A DNA stretch of 64,000 bases from the NCBI RefSeq assembly GCF_000425705.1, contig NZ_AUDY01000010.1, forward strand, positions 310,001 through 374,000. Reading direction: 5' to 3'. A program made the translations under genes and the position numbers. Positions within the stretch are counted from its first letter, which is position 1; each line of letters begins with the position of its first letter. This stretch comes from Halobacillus kuroshimensis DSM 18393. GTDB taxonomy: Bacteria; Bacillota; Bacilli; Bacillales; Halobacillaceae. The notes beneath the pieces are model-generated. The model was not told the origin of the DNA. It did not search any database and worked only from the letters and a program-made list of their open reading frames with translations. This document shows, one piece after another, positions 33,266 through 43,341 of the stretch.

Positions 33266-34905
33266 CTGGATTCTCTCCTTTCATTAACCGTATGTTCAAC
33301 GTAACTGACAAGATTTTTTAACTTAATGTCCATTTCCCCCTGACTTTCGGACTGTTTGACAATCGACTGTATCTGCTGCTCAAACGTCCCGCCGGGAATC
33401 TGCTCCAAGATGTGATCCAAATCCCCGACCGCATTCTTAAAGACCTCAATTTTTTCGTATAGCATGTGCATAATGTGGTCCTCAATCGTGTTTTCTACAG
33501 CAAAATTGTAAATGTTTACATCATACTTTTGTCCGAAACGATGGATTCTTCCAATACGCTGTTCAAGACGCATGGGATTCCAGGGGAGGTCATAGTTGAT
33601 CATATGGTGGCAGAACTGGAGGTTGATGCCTTCTCCGCCTGCTTCTGTGGCGACCATCACCTGTGCTTTGTTTTGAAAAAGCTGTTTCATCCAGTCACGC
33701 TTGCTCTTGTTAAATTTCCCGCTGAATGGAACAGAGGTGATCCCATGCTGCTGTAAATACCACTGCAGGTAAAACTGGGTGGCTCTGTATTCGGTGAAAA
33801 CGATGAATTTCTCATCTTTTTCCTTTATCAGATCCACCATACGTTCAGCTTTAATGTGGTGGGGAAGACGGCCGAGGGCCTCAATGAAATCATCATAAAC
33901 CGCTTGTTTTTCAGGTGGGGCTTTCTTCTTCAATTGGTTCAAAGACATGTAACAGGCTTCCCTTGAAGAACACAGCTCTTTGGCCAGGGTCAGCCATGTG
34001 AACGAAGGATGATCAGCTTTTAACTGTTCAAGGGATTGGTACAGTTCGGCTTCTTCATTTGTAAACGTCAGTCTTTCATTCCTCACTCTGCGTTTAGAGG
34101 AATCCAGCCCTGTATCCTTTCTGCGGTTGCGGATCATAAGCTGACCGACAAGGGAGTGGATATGCTGGATATGCTCTTCTTCCTGGGCATGCTTTTGATA
34201 TTTCTTTTTAAAGTCCGTCAGGTTTCCTAAATATCCGGGCTTCAGGATGGATACAAGGTTAAATAAGTCACTCAGTTTATTCTGAATGGGGGTGGCTGTG
34301 AGAAGAAGGCAGTAGGTCTTTTTTAAAGACTGGACAAACTGATAATTCTTCGTTTGATGATTCTTCAGCTTATGGGCTTCATCAATGATGATGAAATCGT
34401 ATTCCTGGGAAAGAATCTCCTCCCTGTGATGGTCCCTTTTAGCCATATCAATGGATGTAACTGCCACATCCCATTCTTTCCAGGACGCCTGCTTTTTTCT
34501 CGGGGATGCTGCCCGGATGTAGAATTTCTCATTCAATTCCTGAATCCACTGATTGACGAGGGATGCAGGAGTAAGTATAAGAACTTTTTCAGCTCGGCCT
34601 CGAATCATGTATTCTTTTAAAATCAATCCGGCTTCCAATGTTTTTCCGAGTCCGACCTCATCAGCCAGAATCGCACGGCCGTTCATATGATGTACGACGG
34701 TTTCAGCCGCTTCTACCTGATGATCCATAAAGTCCACATGAGGAAGGTGATCAAGCGCCAGCAGACCCCCGAATTCCGGCACGGTTTTGAATTGGGCGGC
34801 CTGGTAGGCCAGTTTAAATCCTTCCCAGGAGGCCAGATGTTCCGAGTGGTCAAGGTGGCTGGACAGAGAGTGAATGAACGTTTGATCTGGATGAATAGTA
34901 AACAT
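33262..34905 (-). CDS. yqhH: SNF2-family DEAD/DEAH helicase (YqhH)
   Basis: A 547-residue Swi2/Snf2 ATPase. Motif I DEVGLGKT (82-89), motif II DEAH (175-178), motif III LLLTATPIQNKLSD, motif V TEAGGEGINLQFC and motif VI RLEQRIGRIHRFGQ are all present, so it should be active. It is shorter than RapA and lacks extra domains. Target unknown. The ATG follows CGGAGGG. The gene is divergent from the glycine riboswitch. Confidence 0.92.
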   Translation of the reverse strand: MFTIHPDQTFIHSLSSHLDHSEHLASWEGFKLAYQAAQFKTVPEFGGLLALDHLPHVDFMDHQVEAAETVVHHMNGRAILADEVGLGKTLEAGLILKEYMIRGRAEKVLILTPASLVNQWIQELNEKFYIRAASPRKKQASWKEWDVAVTSIDMAKRDHHREEILSQEYDFIIIDEAHKLKNHQTKNYQFVQSLKKTYCLLLTATPIQNKLSDLFNLVSILKPGYLGNLTDFKKKYQKHAQEEEHIQHIHSLVGQLMIRNRRKDTGLDSSKRRVRNERLTFTNEEAELYQSLEQLKADHPSFTWLTLAKELCSSREACYMSLNQLKKKAPPEKQAVYDDFIEALGRLPHHIKAERMVDLIKEKDEKFIVFTEYRATQFYLQWYLQQHGITSVPFSGKFNKSKRDWMKQLFQNKAQVMVATEAGGEGINLQFCHHMINYDLPWNPMRLEQRIGRIHRFGQKYDVNIYNFAVENTIEDHIMHMLYEKIEVFKNAVGDLDHILEQIPGGTFEQQIQSIVKQSESQGEMDIKLKNLVSYVEHTVNERRESS

Positions 34906-34963
34906 GGAAACAACCCTCCGTATTCCGATATTTTAAGATTGTGAATTGTTGTAGAATTTTCGT

Positions 34964-34991
34964 GTTCTTTGCCGGAGACGCATGATATAAT
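34964..34991 (+). promoter_or_regulatory. gcv operon promoter
   Basis: TATAAT (34986-34991) preceded by TG (extended -10) with a weak -35 (GTTCTT at 34964-34969). It lies about 80 bp before the glycine riboswitch. Confidence 0.65.
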
Positions 34992-35069
34992 GAACGGGAA
35001 AAGATGTGTCATCCATACATTACACGATAGTATGCCCGGTAAAATCTAGGAAAATACAAACGCGAATGA

Positions 35070-35241
35070 CTGCAGAGGGAGAGACCCTTGTAAGGGCGCC
35101 GAAGGAGCAAGCAGAATTGTGAATCTCTCAGGCAAAAAGACCTCTGCAGGACGCAGCTCTGGAGAGCGTCTGCCTTCTACGGGCAGACCACCCAAGAAGC
35201 AAACACCCTCTACAGGTGTGAAACTTTCTGGTTCACGGACA
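35070..35241 (+). ncRNA. Tandem glycine riboswitch (gcvT leader)
   Basis: Aptamer I is closed by CTGCAGAGG (35070-35078) with CCTCTGCAG (35141-35149) and contains the conserved GGGAGAGACC, GCGCCGAAGGAGCAA and TCTCAGGCAAAA. Aptamer II follows at once (35150-35241) with its own GGAGAG, CACCCAAGAAGCAAAC and AAACTTTCTGG. A terminator hairpin follows, so glycine binding probably switches transcription of the glycine cleavage operon on. Confidence 0.94.
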
Positions 35242-35279
35242 GAGACTCCCGCTCATAGCGGAGGAGTCTCTTTTTTTAT
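35242..35279 (+). terminator. Expression-platform terminator of the glycine riboswitch
   Basis: AGAGACTCC (35242-35250) pairs with GGAGTCTCT (35264-35272), followed by seven T. Its left arm adjoins the 3' end of aptamer II, which could compete for it. Confidence 0.9.
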
Positions 35280-35308
35280 GGGCGGAACGACGTAAAGGAG
35301 TGGTTGAA

Positions 35309-36409
35309 TTGACAGAATTGAAACGAACACCTTTATATGCAGAGTATGAAAAGCTTGGAGCGAAAACCATTGATTTCGGAGGCTGGGATCTGCCGGTGCA
35401 TTTCTCCGGCATTAAAGATGAGCATGCTGCGACAAGAAATGCGGCTGGTCTTTTTGATGTGTCTCACATGGGGGAAATCATGATCGAAGGATCCGACAGC
35501 CTGGCTTTTCTGCAGAAAATGCTGACGAACGATGCTTCTAAGCTCGTCCCTGGAAAAGCGCAGTACACGATTATGTGCTATGAAAACGGCGGGACGGTTG
35601 ATGATTTGATCGTTTATCACCTTTCTGAAAACACGTATCTATTAGTCGTTAATGCGGCGAACAGGGAAAAGGATTTTGAATGGCTTCAACGTCACGCAGA
35701 GGGCGATGTGTCTGTGAGAGACGTTTCCGATGCATATGTTCAACTGGCTGTCCAAGGGCCGAAGGCAGAAAAGATTCTTCAGAAGCTCACGGACACAGAT
35801 GTGTCCACCATAAAGTTTTTCCGATTTGAACAGGGCGTTTCCTTTAATGGAGTGAAAGACAGCGCCATTGTTTCCCGTACAGGCTACACAGGGGAGGATG
35901 GATTTGAAATCTATCTTCCTTCAGCTTCAGGGCCGGATCTCTGGCAGGTTTTATTAAAAGCAGGTGAGCCGGAAGGGCTGCGTCCGATCGGTCTCGGTGC
36001 AAGAGATACGCTCAGGTTTGAAGCGAATCTCGCTCTTTACGGACAGGAGTTGAGCAGAGATATTACACCGATTGAAGCCGGTCTGAATTTTGCCGTCAAA
36101 ATAAAGAAAGAAGAGGATTTCATTGGAAAGGAAACTCTCATGAAACAGAAAAAAGAGGGGCCCGAGCGGAAGCTGGTCGGTATTGAAATGCTCGATAAAG
36201 GTATTCCGCGTACTCATTATGAGGTATATGATAGAGATGCGAAGATTGGTTTTGTAACAACCGGGACCCAGTCGCCGACCTTAGGTAAAAATGTCGGACT
36301 CGCGCTTCTTAACCGTGCGTATACAGTGGAAGGGACAGAAGTAACTGTTCAGGTGCGGAAGAGACGCCTGAAGGCCAGGGTCGTCCCGACACCTTTCTAC
36401 AAAAGATAA
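35309..36409 (+). CDS. gcvT: Aminomethyltransferase, glycine cleavage system T protein
   Basis: A 366-residue folate-dependent T protein that moves the aminomethyl carbon of glycine from the H protein to [30 protein letters not shown] and the C-terminal barrel ([12 protein letters not shown]) are family signatures. The start is TTG (35309), 8 nt after AAAGGAG; the in-frame GTG at 35300 overlaps that site. Confidence 0.95.
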   Translation: MTELKRTPLYAEYEKLGAKTIDFGGWDLPVHFSGIKDEHAATRNAAGLFDVSHMGEIMIEGSDSLAFLQKMLTNDASKLVPGKAQYTIMCYENGGTVDDLIVYHLSENTYLLVVNAANREKDFEWLQRHAEGDVSVRDVSDAYVQLAVQGPKAEKILQKLTDTDVSTIKFFRFEQGVSFNGVKDSAIVSRTGYTGEDGFEIYLPSASGPDLWQVLLKAGEPEGLRPIGLGARDTLRFEANLALYGQELSRDITPIEAGLNFAVKIKKEEDFIGKETLMKQKKEGPERKLVGIEMLDKGIPRTHYEVYDRDAKIGFVTTGTQSPTLGKNVGLALLNRAYTVEGTEVTVQVRKRRLKARVVPTPFYKR

Positions 36410-36430
36410 ATACCTGAGGGGGATGGAACA

Positions 36431-37780
36431 ATGGAATTTCGATATTTGCCTATGACGGAAAAAGATAAAAAAGAAATGCTTGAGACCATCGGTGTCCAGA
36501 CATCTGAAGAATTGTTTGCTGATATTCCTGAACGCATAAGGTTTCAAGGTGATTTGAATATTAAGCCGCCGAAAAATGAATACCAGTTGATGAAAGAACT
36601 GGCGGATACAGCCGGTCGGAACGTCAATCTCAAATCCCATACGTCTTTTCTTGGAGCAGGGGTTTATGATCATTACATTCCTTCCATTGTTGACCACGTC
36701 ATATCAAGGTCTGAATTTTATACAGCTTACACCCCTTATCAGCCGGAAATATCCCAGGGGGAGCTGCAGGCCATCTTTGAATTTCAAACGATGATTTGTG
36801 AATTGACAGGCATGGATGTGGCCAACTCTTCTATGTATGATGGCGGAACAGCACTGGCAGAAGCCGTTAACCTTGCTGCTGGACAGACGAAAAAGAAAAA
36901 AGTGCTTGTATCCAAAGCCGTCCATCCAGAATCTCTCGCTGTGATTCATTCCTACGCCAAGGGGCCGGGGGTTGAAATTATCGAAATCGATCACAAGGAA
37001 GGCTTGACAGACCTTGAACAGCTGGACCATCACCTCGATGAAGATACAGCTGGAGTAGTCGTTCAATATCCCAATTTCTTCGGCCAGGTGGAGCCGCTTG
37101 AGTCTATCCGCCGCCTCGTAGACAAGCAGAAAAAGGCGATGATGATTACTTCAAGCAATCCGCTTGCGCTCGGGTACTTAACTCCTCCTGGAGCGTTTGG
37201 CTCTGATATTGTCGTTGGCGATGCTCAAGTGTTTGGAATTCCTGCTCAGTATGGCGGTCCACACTGCGGTTATTTTGCAACAACGAAAAAGCTGATGAGA
37301 AAAGTGCCGGGCCGGCTTGTCGGCCAGACGGTGGATGAGGATGGACGCAGAGGTTTCGTCCTTACCCTTCAAGCCCGCGAACAGCATATCCGCCGGGATA
37401 AGGCGACCTCCAACATCTGTTCCAACCAGGCATTGAATGCGCTGGCGGCTTCTGTTGCTTTGTCGTCCATAGGAAAACAGGGATTGAAGAAGATGGCGGC
37501 GATGAACATTAAGAAGACGTTATACATGAAACAACAGCTTCAAGCCAGGGGCATCGAAGTTTTGTATAAGGGAGCCTTTTTCAATGAGCTGGTCATCCGG
37601 TTGAAGAAGCCTGTGAAAGACATCAATCAACAGCTGCTCGAGAAAGGGTTCATCGGAGGATATGACCTTGGACGGACGGAGGAGCGTCTGGCAGGCTGTA
37701 TGCTGGTTGCTGTTACTGAAATCCGTACAAAAGAAGAAATCGACACCTTCGCAGGGGAAATGGGGGATTTGAATGGCTAA
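36431..37780 (+). CDS. gcvPA: Glycine dehydrogenase (decarboxylating) subunit 1
   Basis: A 449-residue N-terminal half of the split P protein (Gram-positive/archaeal type). It has an aminotransferase-like fold without the PLP lysine, and family wording [15 protein letters not shown] and [17 protein letters not shown]. With GcvPB it decarboxylates glycine onto lipoyl-H protein. The ATG is 21 bp after gcvT, behind AGGGGGATGG. Confidence 0.96.
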   Translation: MEFRYLPMTEKDKKEMLETIGVQTSEELFADIPERIRFQGDLNIKPPKNEYQLMKELADTAGRNVNLKSHTSFLGAGVYDHYIPSIVDHVISRSEFYTAYTPYQPEISQGELQAIFEFQTMICELTGMDVANSSMYDGGTALAEAVNLAAGQTKKKKVLVSKAVHPESLAVIHSYAKGPGVEIIEIDHKEGLTDLEQLDHHLDEDTAGVVVQYPNFFGQVEPLESIRRLVDKQKKAMMITSSNPLALGYLTPPGAFGSDIVVGDAQVFGIPAQYGGPHCGYFATTKKLMRKVPGRLVGQTVDEDGRRGFVLTLQAREQHIRRDKATSNICSNQALNALAASVALSSIGKQGLKKMAAMNIKKTLYMKQQLQARGIEVLYKGAFFNELVIRLKKPVKDINQQLLEKGFIGGYDLGRTEERLAGCMLVAVTEIRTKEEIDTFAGEMGDLNG

Positions 37781-39233
37781 TCAAGACTTTCCATTAATTT
37801 TTGAATGGAGCCAGGAGAGCCGGACAGGGTTCAGTCTTCCTGAACTGGATGTGCCGGATACCGATATTGATGAGATGTTTGAAGATGCGTACGTGAGACA
37901 GGACGCACCTCAACTGCCGGAGGTCAGTGAACTGCAGATTATGCGGCATTACACAGGTCTGTCCAAACGTAACCACGGGGTGGACTCCGGATTTTATCCT
38001 CTTGGATCGTGTACGATGAAATACAATCCGAAAATGAATGAAGATGTAGCCAGACTGGCTGGATTCAGCCATATCCATCCGTACCAGCCGGAGGAAACGG
38101 TTCAGGGGGCGCTCCACCTCATGTATGATCTCCAGGAATCGCTGGTGGAAATTACAGGAATGGATACCGTCACGCTTCAGCCTGCGGCAGGTGCTCATGG
38201 CGAATGGACAGGACTGATGATGATTCGTGCCTTCCATGAGGCGAATGGTGATCATCAGCGAACAAAAGTTATTGTGCCTGATTCTGCCCACGGGACAAAC
38301 CCTGCTTCTGCTACGGTAGCTGGATTCGAAGCCGTGACGGTAAAATCAGACGAACGGGGATTAGTGGACCTTGAAGACCTGAAGCGAGTCGTAGACGAAC
38401 AGACAGCTGCACTTATGCTGACAAACCCGAACACGCTCGGTCTGTTTGAAGAGGATATCGAAGAAATGGCGGCCATCGTCCATGAAGCGGGTGGCAGGCT
38501 GTATTACGACGGAGCCAACCTGAATGCTATATTAGGGTATGCAAGGCCGGGGGATATGGGCTTTGATGTTGTCCACTTGAACCTGCATAAGACCTTCACA
38601 GGCCCTCACGGCGGTGGTGGTCCGGGATCAGGTCCTGTGGGTGTTACGGCAGAGCTTGAGCCGTTTCTTCCAAAACCGATTCTTACGAAAAAAGACGGCC
38701 GGTACAAATTTGATGACGATCGTCCCCGTTCCATCGGCCGGGTGAAGCCTTATTACGGGAATTTCGGAATCAATGTACGAGCCTACACGTACATTCGCAC
38801 CATGGGGCCGGAAGGGTTGAAAAAAGTAAGTGAGTACGCTGTTTTGAACGCCAACTATATGATGCGCAGACTGCAAGAAGCATTCGATCTTCCTTTTGAC
38901 AGGCACTGTAAGCATGAATTTATTCTGTCGGGCCGCCGTCAGAAAAAACTCGGCGTACGAACACTGGATATGGCCAAGCGCCTGCTTGATTTCGGCTATC
39001 ATCCGCCGACGATCTATTTCCCGATCAATGTTGAAGAAGCGTTGATGATTGAGCCGACGGAAACGGAGTCCAAGGAAACTCTTGATGACTTCATCGACCG
39101 TATGCTTCAAATAGCCAAGGAAGCAGAAGAAGAGCCCGAGACGGTTCAGGAAGCTCCTCATACGACAATTGTAAGCCGAATGGATGAAACTCAGGCGGCA
39201 AGAAAGCCTGTTCTTCGTCACCCGATGGAATAG
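37773..39233 (+). CDS. gcvPB: Glycine dehydrogenase (decarboxylating) subunit 2
   Basis: A 486-residue catalytic half of the split P protein. The PLP lysine is K273 in [18 protein letters not shown]. It overlaps gcvPA by 8 nt, so synthesis of the two subunits is coupled. A Glu/Pro/Thr-rich C-terminal tail extends past the core. The H protein and lipoamide dehydrogenase genes are not in the window. Confidence 0.96.
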   Translation: MANQDFPLIFEWSQESRTGFSLPELDVPDTDIDEMFEDAYVRQDAPQLPEVSELQIMRHYTGLSKRNHGVDSGFYPLGSCTMKYNPKMNEDVARLAGFSHIHPYQPEETVQGALHLMYDLQESLVEITGMDTVTLQPAAGAHGEWTGLMMIRAFHEANGDHQRTKVIVPDSAHGTNPASATVAGFEAVTVKSDERGLVDLEDLKRVVDEQTAALMLTNPNTLGLFEEDIEEMAAIVHEAGGRLYYDGANLNAILGYARPGDMGFDVVHLNLHKTFTGPHGGGGPGSGPVGVTAELEPFLPKPILTKKDGRYKFDDDRPRSIGRVKPYYGNFGINVRAYTYIRTMGPEGLKKVSEYAVLNANYMMRRLQEAFDLPFDRHCKHEFILSGRRQKKLGVRTLDMAKRLLDFGYHPPTIYFPINVEEALMIEPTETESKETLDDFIDRMLQIAKEAEEEPETVQEAPHTTIVSRMDETQAARKPVLRHPME

Positions 39234-39236
39234 AGA

Positions 39237-39274
39237 AAAACCGGCCCCTTCGTGGGAGCCGGTTTTCCTGTTTT
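39237..39274. terminator. Terminator between gcvPB and yqhL (probably bidirectional)
   Basis: AAAACCGGC pairs with GCCGGTTTT, with an inner CCC/GGG and one bulged A. The T run is interrupted on the plus strand and better on the minus strand. Confidence 0.75.
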
Positions 39275-39287
39275 GAGATATCTTCTG

Positions 39288-39668
39288 TTATTTCTTCGTC
39301 TTGATTTTACCGGTCCATTTCTTGAAGCCGCCTTCAAGCATGTTCAGGTCATTGTACCCTTTTTTATGAAGGGTCATTGCCGCACGTGCAGACCGTGCGC
39401 CGCTCTGGCAGTACAAGTAGACGGGTTTGTCCTTGCGGATTTCCACGAGCCTGTTGTTCAGCTGTGAGAGCGGAATATTTCTCGCTCCGAGGATGTGACC
39501 CCCGTCAAATTCCTTTGGTTCACGGACATCTATCAGCTGAGCTTTGCGGTAACCCTGACGGAATTCTTCTTCAGATATCGTGTTCAAGATTTTTCTTGTC
39601 TTGAAGAATCTATACAAACCGAAAGCAATAAGTAGAACTAGTGCTCCGAGTAAGATCCATAATTCCAT
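39288..39668 (-). CDS. yqhL: Membrane-anchored rhodanese-like protein (YqhL)
   Basis: A 126-residue protein: one N-terminal membrane helix (about 3-21) and a rhodanese domain with the active-site cysteine C87 in YLYCQSGARSARAA. It would transfer sulfane sulfur, or bind sulfur or metal, at the inner membrane face. Of two in-frame ATGs, the one at 39668 is 8 nt from GGGGGG; that at 39674 is only 2 nt away. Confidence 0.88.
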   Translation of the reverse strand: MELWILLGALVLLIAFGLYRFFKTRKILNTISEEEFRQGYRKAQLIDVREPKEFDGGHILGARNIPLSQLNNRLVEIRKDKPVYLYCQSGARSARAAMTLHKKGYNDLNMLEGGFKKWTGKIKTKK

Positions 39669-39887
39669 TTTCATTTCCCCCCTGTTTTCTCTATTCTTTT
39701 ATCTATTATAGAAGGGAAGGGCAGGTATTTCAAAAAAATTTTTCTTTCTTCCTGAAAAAAATGCCGTTTTGAAGGGGATTATATCGATTTAACAGATGCA
39801 AGACAGGAAAAATCGAAAAAAAAAGACATGAGAGGTGCTTTCCTCTTATTCCCTGCTTTTTTCTACCTGTATCTTACGATTTTCTGA

Positions 39888-39987
39888 TTGACAAATTTCA
39901 ACACATTCGTTCAATAACACAATATATGGTGATCGAATAATAAACAAACACAATATATTGATTAAAAATCTGTATATGTGGTATGTT
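39888..39987 (+). promoter_or_regulatory. nrdJ control region with two NrdR-box-like sites
   Basis: ACACAATATATGGTGA (39917-39932) and ACACAATATATTGATT (39948-39963) start 31 bp apart, about three helical turns. Both resemble the NrdR consensus acaCwAtATaTwGtgt. A possible promoter is TTGATT (39958) with TATGTT (39982), overlapping box 2; a second possible -35, TTGACA, is at 39888. NrdR represses ribonucleotide reductase genes when dATP is high. I see no gene in 39669-40039, which also holds A/T-rich stretches without further structure. Confidence 0.72.
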
Positions 39988-40039
39988 ACATATATCAATT
40001 ATGGAATTGGCTTTTTCAAGATAAGGGAGAGATGCGAAC

Positions 40040-42610
40040 ATGCAGACTACAACTTCTAAAGATGTGCATACAAAAATCAACATAGACCGGCTGAATGCCG
40101 ATATCAGACAGTTCCCACAGGTCCACCCGGTTACGGACAACATGTCCATTACCCACAAAGGGGTATCCAGGCTTGTCATGCTGGACCGTTATGCGTTCAA
40201 AGATACAGAAAAGCTGACGTTGTCCGAAGGGGATTTTGTCGTACTTACTGTAAAGGACGATCCAAAGTTCCCAGCCCGCGGCTTCGGTTTCATTCAGTCC
40301 GTTGACTGGCAGACCCATGAAGCGTTTGTAAAAGTGGAAGATGAGTTCGTGAACGTTCTCGACCGTGAGGAAGAAAGAGAGACCGGTGTCATCAAACGAA
40401 ATCTTGATACCATCGATAAACCGCTGGAAGTCTATTATGAGCAAATTGCTTTAAGAAATGCGACAGGACTATCAGAGGTTGAAACAGATCCGGAAAGACA
40501 GACGCAGAGCTTTGAGGAATTTTACGAGGAGCTATCCAGCCTGAACTTCATTCCTGCCGGCCGTGTGCTGTACGGAGCAGGATCCAACACGGATGTGACC
40601 TACTTCAACTGTTACGTGATGCCTTATATCCAGGATTCACGGGAGGGTATTTCCGATCACCGTAAACAAGTCATGGAAATCATGTCACGCGGCGGTGGTG
40701 TCGGGACGAATGGATCGACCTTGCGCCCGAGGAACACGCTCGCCCGCGGGGTGAACGGGAAGTCATCCGGTTCCGTTTCATGGCTTGATGATATTGCTAA
40801 ACTGACCCACTTGGTGGAGCAGGGAGGATCCAGACGCGGTGCCCAGATGATCATGCTGGCAGACTGGCATCCGGACATTCTTGAATTCATTATTTCCAAG
40901 ATGCAGAACCCGCGTATCCTCCGTTTTCTCATCGAAAACACGGAAGACGAAACTATTAAACAACTGGCGAAGGACAAGCTGAAATTCACGCCGTTGACCG
41001 AAGTGGAAAAAGACCTTTATCAAAGTGTGGTCAATTACAAGCACATTCAGGGTCAGGGTGGTTTTACAGATCAAAGCGTGCAGGAAGCACAGGAAAAACT
41101 GGCTCTCGGCGGGACGTATTCCGTTCATAATTCAGAATTCCTGACAGGAGCCAACATTTCCGTCTGTATTACGAATGAGTTCATGGAAGCCGTGGAAAAC
41201 GACGACGAATACCAGCTTCGTTTCCCTGATGTAGAGAATTACACAGCGGAGGAAATGAACGCCTATAATGAAGAATGGCATGAGAGCGGCGATGTACGTG
41301 AGTGGGAAAAACGCGGCTTCGGTGTGCGTGCCTACAAATCCATTAAAGCGAAAGAACTGTGGAATCTGATCAATGTCTGCGCGACGTATTCAGCAGAACC
41401 GGGGATTTTCTTTATTGATAATGCCAACGAAAAGACAAATGCCACAGCTTATGGACAGAAGGTCGTTGCGACCAACCCATGCGGGGAACAGCCGCTTGCA
41501 CCATATTCCGTCTGTAACCTGGCTGCTGTAAACCTGGCGTCTGTAGCGGATAAGGAAAATAAAACGGTTGATTTTGACAAGCTTAAACAAACCGTTAAAC
41601 GCGGTGTCCGTATGCAGGATAACGTGATTGATGCTACTCCTTACTTCCTGGAAGAAAATAAAGTACAGGCCCTTGGTGAGCGTCGTGTAGGCCTGGGTGT
41701 CATGGGTCTCCATGATCTTCTGATCTATTGTGAAACAACCTATGGATCAGAAGAAGGCAACAAACTGGTGGATGAAATCTTCGAAACGATTGCTGTAACC
41801 GCCTACCGCGCATCCATTGAACTTGCAAAGGAGAAAGGCAGCTTCCCGTTCCTTGTCGGAGCAACGGATGATGAAACACGACAGCTTCGTGAAAACTTTA
41901 TTCAGACAGGGTATATGAAGCAGATGCCGGAAGACATTCGACAGGATGTTCTGGCTTATGGAATCCGTAACTCCCACCTGCTTACTGTAGCTCCAACCGG
42001 AAGTACAGGAACAATGGTAGGAGTGAGTACAGGTCTTGAGCCATACTTCTCCTTCTCCTACTACCGCAGTGGTCGTTTAGGCAAGTTTATTGAAGTGAAG
42101 GCGGATATCCTTCAGGAGTATCTGGATGCGCATCCAGAGCAGGATCCGGAGCAGCTTCCTGAATGGTTTGTGACGGCGATGACGATGTCTCCGGAAGCCC
42201 ACGCTGATACACAGTGCGTCATTCAGCGCTGGGTCGACAGCAGTATCTCCAAGACGGTCAATGCACCGAAAGGATATACGGTCGAACAAGTGGAAAGCGT
42301 CTATCAGCGCCTGTACCGTGGCGGTGCCAAAGGTGGTACAGTGTACGTGGATGGGAGCCGTGACAGCCAGGTGCTTACTTTGAAAGCCGAGGAAAACGCT
42401 TTTGATGGAGAGCAGACGGAACTGTTTGAAGATGACAAGCGTCCTCGTGTTGTCCTGGTCGATACAGTTCATGAACTGGATAAGACTAACGTGACAATCG
42501 GATCAGAAGTCGGCGATACATGCCCGGTCTGCCGTCAAGGAACCGTGGAAGACATCGGTGGCTGTAACACATGTACCAACTGTAATGCTCAGTTGAAGTG
42601 CGGTTTGTAA
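40040..42610 (+). CDS. nrdJ: Adenosylcobalamin-dependent (class II) ribonucleoside-diphosphate reductase
   Basis: An 856-residue single-chain reductase. The active-site loop is NPCGEQPL (about 478-485; Cys and Glu), with FNCYVMP and PTGSTGTMVGVSTGLEPYF, and a C-terminal cysteine-rich tail (CPVCRQGTVEDIGGCNTC, then CNAQLKCGL) that resembles the redox/zinc tail of class II enzymes. It makes dNTPs using coenzyme B12, independent of oxygen. B. subtilis has only the iron/manganese class Ib enzyme at another locus, so this is an accessory gene in the conserved segment. Confidence 0.93.
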   Translation: MQTTTSKDVHTKINIDRLNADIRQFPQVHPVTDNMSITHKGVSRLVMLDRYAFKDTEKLTLSEGDFVVLTVKDDPKFPARGFGFIQSVDWQTHEAFVKVEDEFVNVLDREEERETGVIKRNLDTIDKPLEVYYEQIALRNATGLSEVETDPERQTQSFEEFYEELSSLNFIPAGRVLYGAGSNTDVTYFNCYVMPYIQDSREGISDHRKQVMEIMSRGGGVGTNGSTLRPRNTLARGVNGKSSGSVSWLDDIAKLTHLVEQGGSRRGAQMIMLADWHPDILEFIISKMQNPRILRFLIENTEDETIKQLAKDKLKFTPLTEVEKDLYQSVVNYKHIQGQGGFTDQSVQEAQEKLALGGTYSVHNSEFLTGANISVCITNEFMEAVENDDEYQLRFPDVENYTAEEMNAYNEEWHESGDVREWEKRGFGVRAYKSIKAKELWNLINVCATYSAEPGIFFIDNANEKTNATAYGQKVVATNPCGEQPLAPYSVCNLAAVNLASVADKENKTVDFDKLKQTVKRGVRMQDNVIDATPYFLEENKVQALGERRVGLGVMGLHDLLIYCETTYGSEEGNKLVDEIFETIAVTAYRASIELAKEKGSFPFLVGATDDETRQLRENFIQTGYMKQMPEDIRQDVLAYGIRNSHLLTVAPTGSTGTMVGVSTGLEPYFSFSYYRSGRLGKFIEVKADILQEYLDAHPEQDPEQLPEWFVTAMTMSPEAHADTQCVIQRWVDSSISKTVNAPKGYTVEQVESVYQRLYRGGAKGGTVYVDGSRDSQVLTLKAEENAFDGEQTELFEDDKRPRVVLVDTVHELDKTNVTIGSEVGDTCPVCRQGTVEDIGGCNTCTNCNAQLKCGL

Positions 42611-42622
42611 TAAATAAAAAAT

Positions 42623-42652
42623 CAGCCCTTCAGATTTGAAGGGCTGTTTTTT
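42623..42652 (+). terminator. nrdJ terminator
   Basis: CAGCCCTTCA pairs with TGAAGGGCTG around GATT, followed by six T. Confidence 0.92.
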
Positions 42653-42768
42653 ATGTTAAACAGAGGCTGCTTGTATCGCATAAGAAACTAGTGTATCATT
42701 TTTCTATGTAGTCATCAGCAGATCACAAGCGTTATATCTACATAAAGACAGGGTATTGGAGGTTCATC

Positions 42769-43200
42769 ATGCCAACACCAAGCATGGAAGATTATATTGA
42801 ACAAATTTATATACTCATTGAAGAAAAGGGTTATGCCCGCGTCTCGGATATTGCTGAGAACCTGGATGTTCACCCGTCTTCCGTGACGAAGATGGTCCAG
42901 AAACTCGATCGCGACCAGTATTTGAATTATGAAAAATACAGGGGATTGATTTTGACTCCGAAAGGGAAAAAAATCGGGAAGCGGCTGGTATATCGCCACG
43001 AGCTGCTGGAACAGTTCCTGGAGCTGATCGGAGTAGATAAGGAAAACATCTATGAAGATGTCGAAGGTATTGAGCACCATATGAGCTGGAATTCCATCGA
43101 CCGCATCGGCGACCTTGTCCAGTTCTTCGATGAGAATAAAGGGTATGTCGAAGCTTTGAGAGAAGTGCAGAAGAAAAACGAAGACCAGAATAACGAATAG
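42769..43200 (+). CDS. mntR: Manganese-responsive transcriptional regulator MntR
   Basis: A 143-residue DtxR-family repressor. All six B. subtilis MntR metal ligands are in register: D8, E11, H77, E99, E102 and H103. The winged helix at 20-60 includes [12 protein letters not shown]. It represses manganese uptake when Mn(II) is sufficient. It has no SH3 domain, as usual for MntR. The ATG follows TTGGAGG. Confidence 0.96.
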   Translation: MPTPSMEDYIEQIYILIEEKGYARVSDIAENLDVHPSSVTKMVQKLDRDQYLNYEKYRGLILTPKGKKIGKRLVYRHELLEQFLELIGVDKENIYEDVEGIEHHMSWNSIDRIGDLVQFFDENKGYVEALREVQKKNEDQNNE

Positions 43201-43208
43201 AGTGCCTG

Positions 43209-43235
43209 AGACACGGATGTCCGTGTCTTTTTTTT
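43209..43235 (+). terminator. mntR terminator
   Basis: AGACACGG pairs with CCGTGTCT around ATGT, followed by eight T. Confidence 0.9.
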
Positions 43236-43341
43236 GTGTCCAACAGCTCATGGGAGGGATCTTTGAGGAAGGGTGGAATTCTTCCACCTGCGTTCTATTT
43301 AGTGGACCCGCTGTTTATAATGAATTAAAGCGGGGTGAAGC

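Noticed and set aside
38628-39221. 197-codon open frame antisense to gcvPB
   Set aside because: Lies wholly within a well-supported gene and shows no family resemblance.
42715-43287. 190-codon open frame antisense to mntR
   Set aside because: It spans mntR, whose six metal ligands are all conserved; the antisense frame has no support.
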